From: Cryptomeria japonica
Lineage: Eukaryota; Streptophyta; Pinopsida; Cupressales; Cupressaceae
DNA length: 64,000 nt
Reading direction: 5' to 3'
NCBI RefSeq assembly: GCF_030272615.1
Contig: NC_081405.1
Span: forward strand, 470,070,008-470,134,007
Shown piece by piece: positions 58,715 through 64,000 of the stretch; position 1 is the stretch's first letter, and every line of letters starts with the position of its first letter. The notes under the pieces were generated by a model, which ran no database searches, was not told where the DNA came from, and saw only the letters and a program-made list of their open reading frames with translations. Both the position numbers and the translations under genes were made by a program.

Positions 58715-60248
58715 TGATAACTCAATGATGAGTGAATAGTACCAAACCGGTACTGAGAGGGGGGGGTGAATCAGTATAGGCAAAAATATAGTCCAAAACC
58801 AGTTTGACAGCAAACACTTCAAATGACTGGCAGACAATGATACCGGTTTGAAACAGAGTGCAGCCGGTAAACCTAAGAATGTCTGAGTCAAGCATTAACC
58901 AGTTATTCACTTAGCTTTTCACCCAACTTGAGACTACACTACCATTTCACCCTTATGCATAAATAGGTAATCTATCATTAGACCACACTAATAGCTAGTT
59001 CAACATGTTTTATTGATAGGCATAAAACACCAAACCATCATATGCTTGAGAGACAATAGCAAAGCATCACAAGATAAAAGAATCACACATGACACACATA
59101 TTTTTCACGTGGAAACCCAACTGGGAAAAACCATGGTGGGGATGAATACCCACAAGTTATTTTTGAACTCTTTAGAAGTTCACTTTGTTAGAAGCCTTGC
59201 CCAGTTAGAGACATTACAATAGGTTCTGCTAGGAACCGATCCTGTTAGGGATCACCCGGTTAAGGGATGGCTACAATACCTGGTTAAGGGTTAAACCTTG
59301 TTAAAGGTTACCTTGTTAGAGGATTTCAAGAACTCAATAGCTAAAGGATTCTGAACTTAGTAGCTTTGAATTACCCTGTTAAAGGATTTTCAGCAAGTCA
59401 GTTAAGGCTACCTTGTTAAGGGATTTTCCTGCTGTTGAGGTGGTTAGAGATCAACGGGTATTACAATGATCTGGTAACAGCACTCAATGCCAATGCAAAT
59501 CCACTTAAGCTCCTCTTCACCTTCTGCACTTACACTCTACAGGTATCACTTCTCTCCTTTTGGTCTGGCAAGAATCATGTATCCCTTCTCTTGGATACAC
59601 TAACACACAACTTTTGCCAACAACCTCAAAAAGAGACACAACATCAACCTTATAGGAAAACAGATAGGTCGGTAGCATAAACCCTAAATCCTAAACATGT
59701 TAGGTTAAGGAATTCAAATGGTTCAATCATGACCGTTGAGCACACTAGATTAAATGCAGCAGATCTTGATCCAAACTCAAGACATTCTCCATCGTCCATT
59801 TCCACCGATTTTATGGCGGCTGATTACCTATCACATGTTATCACCGTTTTAGAGGCTTCACACATTCCCAAGATAGATAGGAACAATCTCCCTCATGCAA
59901 GATCCTTCACGCACACAGGCTTATGTGGCAACATGATCTGTTCTTCTTTACAATGCTAACTCATCACACAATATCATTGGTTGAGTCACACAGGTTTGAA
60001 GTACATCAACCAAAAACCCTAAAGTTGAGACTACCAACTAGTAGTCATACAATACTTCCATATGCCAGTTCCCATAACTATATGTCGGTTCATTATGAAC
60101 AAGCACACCGCTTCACTTTGGCACAAATGTCGGTTCACAGTGTTATACTGGTTCTCACATATGCCGGTTCACATCTCTTCAACATATTGACATCAATGAC
60201 AACATACAATGTCATTATGTCCTCATACCATTTCACATAATGCCAACA
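58715..60248 (-). repeat. element A 5' LTR, 1534 bp
   Basis: Collinear with 52759-54306 with scattered substitutions. Shares the GTTAAGGGAT array and the telomere-like run (one unit mutated here, near 59678). Confidence 0.92.
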
Positions 60249-60253
60249 TAATG

Positions 60254-60500
60254 AAGCTCTAAACCAAACTCCCCTAATGAATATATCTTTCCCTTATGTT
60301 TTTCACAAGAATAACTCTCCCCCTTTGACATCAATGCCAAAAATCAGACATAAACATTAAAAAAAAATTAGAAATCCTCTGAATCTTACAGCTGACTACT
60401 CCCCCTAAGTAGTAGCACCACCACATCAATCCAGAATGAGTAATAGCTCTAATAATGCATACTAGACTGATGTCAATCAACGTCACTTGGGTCTCCACAG
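60254..60500 (-). other. element B 3' untranslated region, right part
   Basis: Reverse complement aligns with about 980-1210 of the left-end copia, including the tract with CATTGATGTCAAAGGGGGAG. It ends at CACAG, directly before the LTR of element C. Confidence 0.7.
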
Positions 60501-61283
60501 TGTTGGCAAATGAACACTCCAATGAGACATTGTAGGTAATTGAAGGTTTTGTCATTGATGGCAACCTTACAATCCTATGACACTGGCAAGGCAATCCACT
60601 GGCACCAGCAAAGTCAGATTCTACATTGGCACACAGACCACCGACACTGGTAGTGAAAGAAAACATATTGACACAGAAGCCAACAGGAATTTTGTTTGTA
60701 ATTTATTTTGTTTATTATTGAAAAATCACTGTAAGCCGACTTGGCAAATTGTATATATAAGAGATCATTGTAGAACAATTATGTAAGAATGGAGAAATGT
60801 AATTAGGCGAAATAAGGCAGACCTATTATGCAAATTATAGGTTAAGGATTTATGTAAGAAGCAGAACTATAAACCGGTACTAGATCTGGCATAGTAGATG
60901 CTATTTTGAAGTTGTACAAGACATTGGATTTACGCATTTTGTAAGTTAGTGAGACTTCCCATTTTGTAATTGAGCAATGAGCTCTAGGCACTTGGCCTTC
61001 CTACATGTGCAGGCCCCTCTTGTAGCAGTAATATTCTCTCAGTAAGTGAATATTGTGGGTCACAAATCCCACCGAGGTTTTTCCTACACTGGATTTCCTC
61101 GTTAAACTATTGTGTTATGGTGTGTTTTTCATGTGGTTGCTTTTATCTCTGTTTATTGCATTACTTTTTGTTTGTCGGTATACTGCATTAATATGTTCTA
61201 CATGTTTTAAGTTAAGAAAATCTTATTACAGGTTAGATACTGATTCACACCCCCCCCTCTCAGTATCTGTGGGAATCCTAACA
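60501..61283 (+). repeat. element C 5' LTR, 783 bp
   Basis: Starts TGTTGGCAAATGAAC and ends GGGAATCCTAACA, immediately before the primer-binding site. The second LTR is not in the window. Confidence 0.85.
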
Positions 61284-61285
61284 AT

Positions 61286-61297
61286 TGGTATCAGAGC
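61286..61297 (+). other. element C primer-binding site
   Basis: TGGTATCAGAGC, exact initiator-Met type, two bases after the LTR. Confidence 0.93.
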
Positions 61298-61354
61298 TTG
61301 GTCCTCTATTTTCAAAAGCCTAACAGCTTGAGGAAGATCTTGACATCGGTAGAG

Positions 61355-62579
61355 ATGGAAAACTTGATGAAGCAATTAGAAGTAGCTCTCTTTAACTATG
61401 ATGTAGAAAAATTGAAAAATATAAAACTTAAAGATGATCTAAAGGCTGCATAGCATATTATTCAAGCACTTCAAGAAAATCTTACTATTGCAAGAAATAA
61501 GAGAAGAGAACTTTTTGAAAAGATGCAAAATGAGAATGATGAAAGGGAAACTCTTAGTGATCTGATGAATAAGCTGAAACTAGAAAACATGAGAACAAAG
61601 AATGAGATGGAAGATATGACTATGAGATTTTGTAAAGAAATTGAAGATAGAAAGAAGAATGAAGAAGACTTGACTAGAAGACTGAATGAAGCTACACATG
61701 AAAACACAAGACTTAGTTATGAAAATGATATGTTGAAGACAGATCTGATGCATGCACAGAATGACTCAAATGAACAAAGCTGCACATGAAAACACAAGAC
61801 TTAGTTATGAAAATGATATGTTGAAGACAGATCTGATGCATGCACAGAATGACTCAAATGAACTCATGAGACAAAAAGGTATCTTGGAAGGAGAACTGGC
61901 TGCTACAAATTGACATAAAGAAAAATTCAAGAAAAGATCAGAAGAACTTGGTGACTTGCTGAAGAATCAGACACCAAATGGTGATTCTAATGGCCTTGTC
62001 TTTGAAGCTGGTGAAAGCTCTGGTACTGCAAACACATAGGATCATGGAAAACCGGTAAGACAACCTACTGCTTATAAATTCAATGGCAAATTCTTTAACT
62101 GTAACAAGTATGGTCATAGAGAAAATCAATGTAGATCTAGAAATTATCAGAATACCAATACACCCACCGGTCAATGTTCAAAATGCAACAAAGTTGGTCA
62201 TAATTCAAAGAATTGCAGAATGAATGTGAGATGTTATGTTTGTGGAAGATTTGGACACTTATCTAATCAATGCAAGACACAAACCGGCATAGGATATGGA
62301 AAAGCTATTCAGAAAAATAATGTTACTTGTTATGCTTGTAACAAGATTGGACATATTGCAAAATTTTGTAGAAGCAAGTCCTCACTGGTAAATAACAAAG
62401 GTCCTAGTTTGAAAGGTAAAGAAAAGGTTGAAGAAGTAAAGCAATAATTCTCAAAACAATGGATCAGGAAATCAGAACTAAATGTTGATAGGAATACCCC
62501 TCCACTGGTAGAACAGAGTAACACTCCATCGGCAGAACAAAGAAACATTCCACCGGCAGGAGAGTCTTCATCTAACTGA
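61355..62579 (+). pseudogene. element C gag with four zinc knuckles
   Basis: ATG 61355 opens MENLMKQLEVALFNYDVEKL. Up to about 61950 the protein is strongly charged and heptad-like (Glu, Lys, Leu), so a long coiled coil is likely. Four knuckles follow: FFNCNKYGHRENQC (62091-62132, first Cys changed to Phe), CSKCNKVGHNSKNC (62175-62216), CYVCGRFGHLSNQC (62232-62273) and CYACNKIGHIAKFC (62328-62369). Retroelement gags usually have one or two. A Pro/Glu/Asn-rich tail ends at TGA about 62577. Defects: TAG at about 61451, an 88 bp tandem duplication that shifts the frame, and stops near 61912, 62038 and 62445. Without the duplication the frame is continuous. RNA binding and particle formation are the expected roles. 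Confidence 0.8.
61691..61863 (+). repeat. 88 bp tandem duplication in gag
   Basis: Units begin at 61691 (GCTACACATG) and 61779 (GCTGCACATG) and are otherwise identical for nearly the full unit. The period of 88 shifts the reading frame by one, which explains the change of frame between the coiled coil and the knuckles. Confidence 0.92.
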
Positions 62580-62867
62580 AGAAAATTTCCTTGAGGGTTT
62601 GGCAATCAAATGTGAAACATGCTATAATTCCCTTGGTTGATGGTAAGAAGTTGAAATTACTTCTACACCGGCAAATAAGTTAAGTCATTACTTAACCGAC
62701 AAGCATTAAATGTGGTGGTTGGCAAATTAACATTATAAATCAATGTTTTTGGCTCCATTCTACTTCATCGTGCATTCAAACATTCGAAGAGCATGAAAAT
62801 TACGAGAAAAGTAGTGAAGCAATTCAGCAATCAATCATTCCTAAGGCAAAGAAAGGTATTTTTAATC

Positions 62868-64000
62868 ATGGCATCTTCTTCTATACCTAAATTCATAGCA
62901 AACCCTACTGTAGTCGAAGTAATCAAATGCCCTAGGCCCGTATTTCAGTTAGTTCCTAAAATTGCTAAGAAGGATGATAATGTTGGTGCATTTTCTAAAA
63001 TTCCCAAAGGAGATAGATGATATGATCTCAGAGGCTAACCAGACAGTATTCTCAACTGTACACTAGCATGTAGCACTTATGGCTGGTAGAGTAAATGAAG
63101 TTGCAGAGGAAACTGCTAATGCATGGGACATATTCCTTGTTGAGAAAGAAAAGCAAGAAGAGTATAGAAATCCTAAACCTATCAAAGTATATCAGAAAGA
63201 TAAGGATAAGGGTAAAGGCAAGGTTGTTGGACCTCCGAGGATAAAAATAAAAGACAACTTATCCCCACTGCCTCTGAATACTCCACTGGTAGTTACAACT
63301 GAAGATCAACCGGCTAATGAGAGTATGGATATACCACAAGAGGACACAAATCCAAACTCTGAAGTGTTATACACAGTTGACATTGATCCTCAGAAAGTTA
63401 ACACTGTGGTAGATAAGGACACAACTAGAAAGACAGATATGGCTAGTGAGGCACCGGTAACAGATAACACAGAAGGTAAACCGGCAGATGGTAACACAGA
63501 ACAACAAGTCGAGCAAAAGGCTCCATCACAGCAATAGGTTCACACAGAGTTAGTACCACCGACATTAGTTGAGCAAGACAAACCTTTTCTTAAGGAAATG
63601 GAAACACAAACTGACCTACCAGAGGTCACCACAAGCAAGGATATTTCTCCCACTGACGGGATACAGAGTGTTGGCACTTCAACTGCAAGATTCAAACCAA
63701 CTAATGTAACAGAAGTTCTTTTGGACTCCTTAAAGAAAATAATAGATTGTAGCTCACAAGCATACAAGGCTATTGATGATGCAATTCCAATTTTGAAGAT
63801 GATAGCTCCTAAACGTAATGTAGATAATAAAGATTCTTTGAGTCAACTTAACACTTTGTCTAAGTATATTACTAAAAACACTGTGACAGTTGAACAAATA
63901 AAAGAGGAAGCATTCAAGGATAGATTAGAGAAGGAATTCTTTGAGGAAGAAATAAAGAAGTGTACAAGGTAGTTTGAAACACTTCTATTGAAATTATGTA
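62868..64000 (+). pseudogene. element C second ORF, unknown function (runs off window)
   Basis: ATG 62868 begins MASSSIPKFIANPTVVEVIK. A one-base slip near 63000 and a TAG near 63064 lead to the frame that continues as LMAGRVNEVAEETANAWDIF (63079-63138). Next come a lysine-rich KVYQKDKDKGKGKVV stretch, a long Pro/Glu/Thr/Asp-rich segment (63250-63600) with one stop at 63535, and a helical C-terminal part (LLDSLKKIIDCSSQAYKAID, near 63718-63777). No protease, integrase or RT motif and no membrane segment is seen. The position after gag is unusual. It may be an extra element-specific protein; function not inferred. Confidence 0.6.

Larger units (their letters stand above)
52759..60248 (-). mobile_element. 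complete copia element A, 7.49 kb
   Basis: LTRs of 1548 bp (52759-54306) and 1534 bp (58715-60248) begin and end alike, with TGTTGGCA and GTTATCA termini on the minus strand. The primer-binding site TGGTATCAGAGC is perfect (plus 58701-58712) and a purine tract adjoins the 3' LTR (plus 54307-54319). Flanking bases are CAATG (52754-52758) and TAATG (60249-60253), a target duplication with one change. The gag-pol can be followed through nearly all domains, making it the best preserved copia here. Confidence 0.93.
51400..60500 (-). mobile_element. copia element B, split by elements A and C
   Basis: Visible parts on the minus strand are the 3' LTR (about 51400-52635), the adjoining purine tract and 3' untranslated region (52636-52758), and its continuation after element A (60254-60500). 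The two latter parts together are collinear with 987-1344 of the copia at the left end of the window. The body of pol would lie beyond 60500 but is replaced by element C, which inserted there. Confidence 0.75.
60501..64000 (+). mobile_element. element C, 5' part (gag plus unknown ORF)
   Basis: A 783 bp LTR is followed by a perfect primer-binding site, a gag-like frame with four zinc knuckles, and a second frame of unknown type. The element inserted in element B after CACAG (60496-60500), the probable target duplication. In element A the protease lies about 1.1 kb after the primer-binding site; here 2.7 kb are visible without any protease, integrase or RT motif. The remainder is beyond the window, so pol may still follow. 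Confidence 0.8.

Noticed and set aside
1-64000. Possible host genes, tRNA or rRNA genes
   Set aside because: No tRNA cloverleaf, rRNA segment or recognisable host protein was found by reading; a search with tRNAscan and a plant protein database would be decisive.

Overview
This 64 kb window is plant nuclear DNA made almost entirely of decayed LTR retrotransposons nested in one another. The primer-binding sites are plant-type (initiator-Met type for the copia, gag-protease and SMART-like elements; an Athila-like site for the large gypsy). The AT-rich background, nearly continuous retroelement cover and lack of any recognisable host gene point to a large-genome seed plant, perhaps a gymnosperm; the species cannot be named from this sequence. 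No rRNA, tRNA, CRISPR or bacterial feature was seen.

Left block (1-24.8 kb). The oldest layer is a non-autonomous LTR family (family D) arranged internal-LTR-internal-LTR from 2528 to 24802. Three elements landed in it: a copia whose 3' part fills 1-2527; a 4.4 kb element with LTR-like ends (4434-8855, TSD GTGTG) at the junction between a D internal region and its LTR; and a complete 10.96 kb Ty3/gypsy element (9733-20689, TSD GGTAG). The gypsy carries gag, protease, RT, RNase H and integrase, plus a third ORF of about 750 codons between integrase and the 3' LTR. The second D LTR still holds the empty version of the gypsy insertion site.

Middle block (24.8-43.3 kb). A 370 bp SMART-like micro-retrotransposon (25546-25915, TSD GGTCT) is followed by a minus-strand copia lacking its 3' end (26590-30148). 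Into that copia inserted a complete but RT-deleted minus-strand copia (30149-35966, TSD TCACC). About 3 kb of AT-rich DNA without recognisable genes follows, then a 3.5 kb decayed minus-strand reading frame of unknown function (39140-42632) and a cluster of long imperfect hairpins.

Right block (43.3-64 kb). A three-LTR array of a gag-protease-only element (43307-49976) is followed by a copia nest. A minus-strand copia (element B, 51400 to about 60500) was split by a complete 7.5 kb minus-strand copia (element A, 52759-60248). It was then cut again by a plus-strand element (element C, from 60501) that has a perfect initiator-Met primer-binding site, a gag with four zinc knuckles and a second ORF of unknown function where protease would be expected; C runs off the window.

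All coding sequences are pseudogenes with in-frame stops and frameshifts; many stops are TAG at CAG positions, as expected from deamination of methylated CHG sites. The least explained items are the third ORF of the gypsy element, the 39-42.6 kb ORF, the gag-plus-unknown-ORF layout of element C, and the pol-less gag-protease array.
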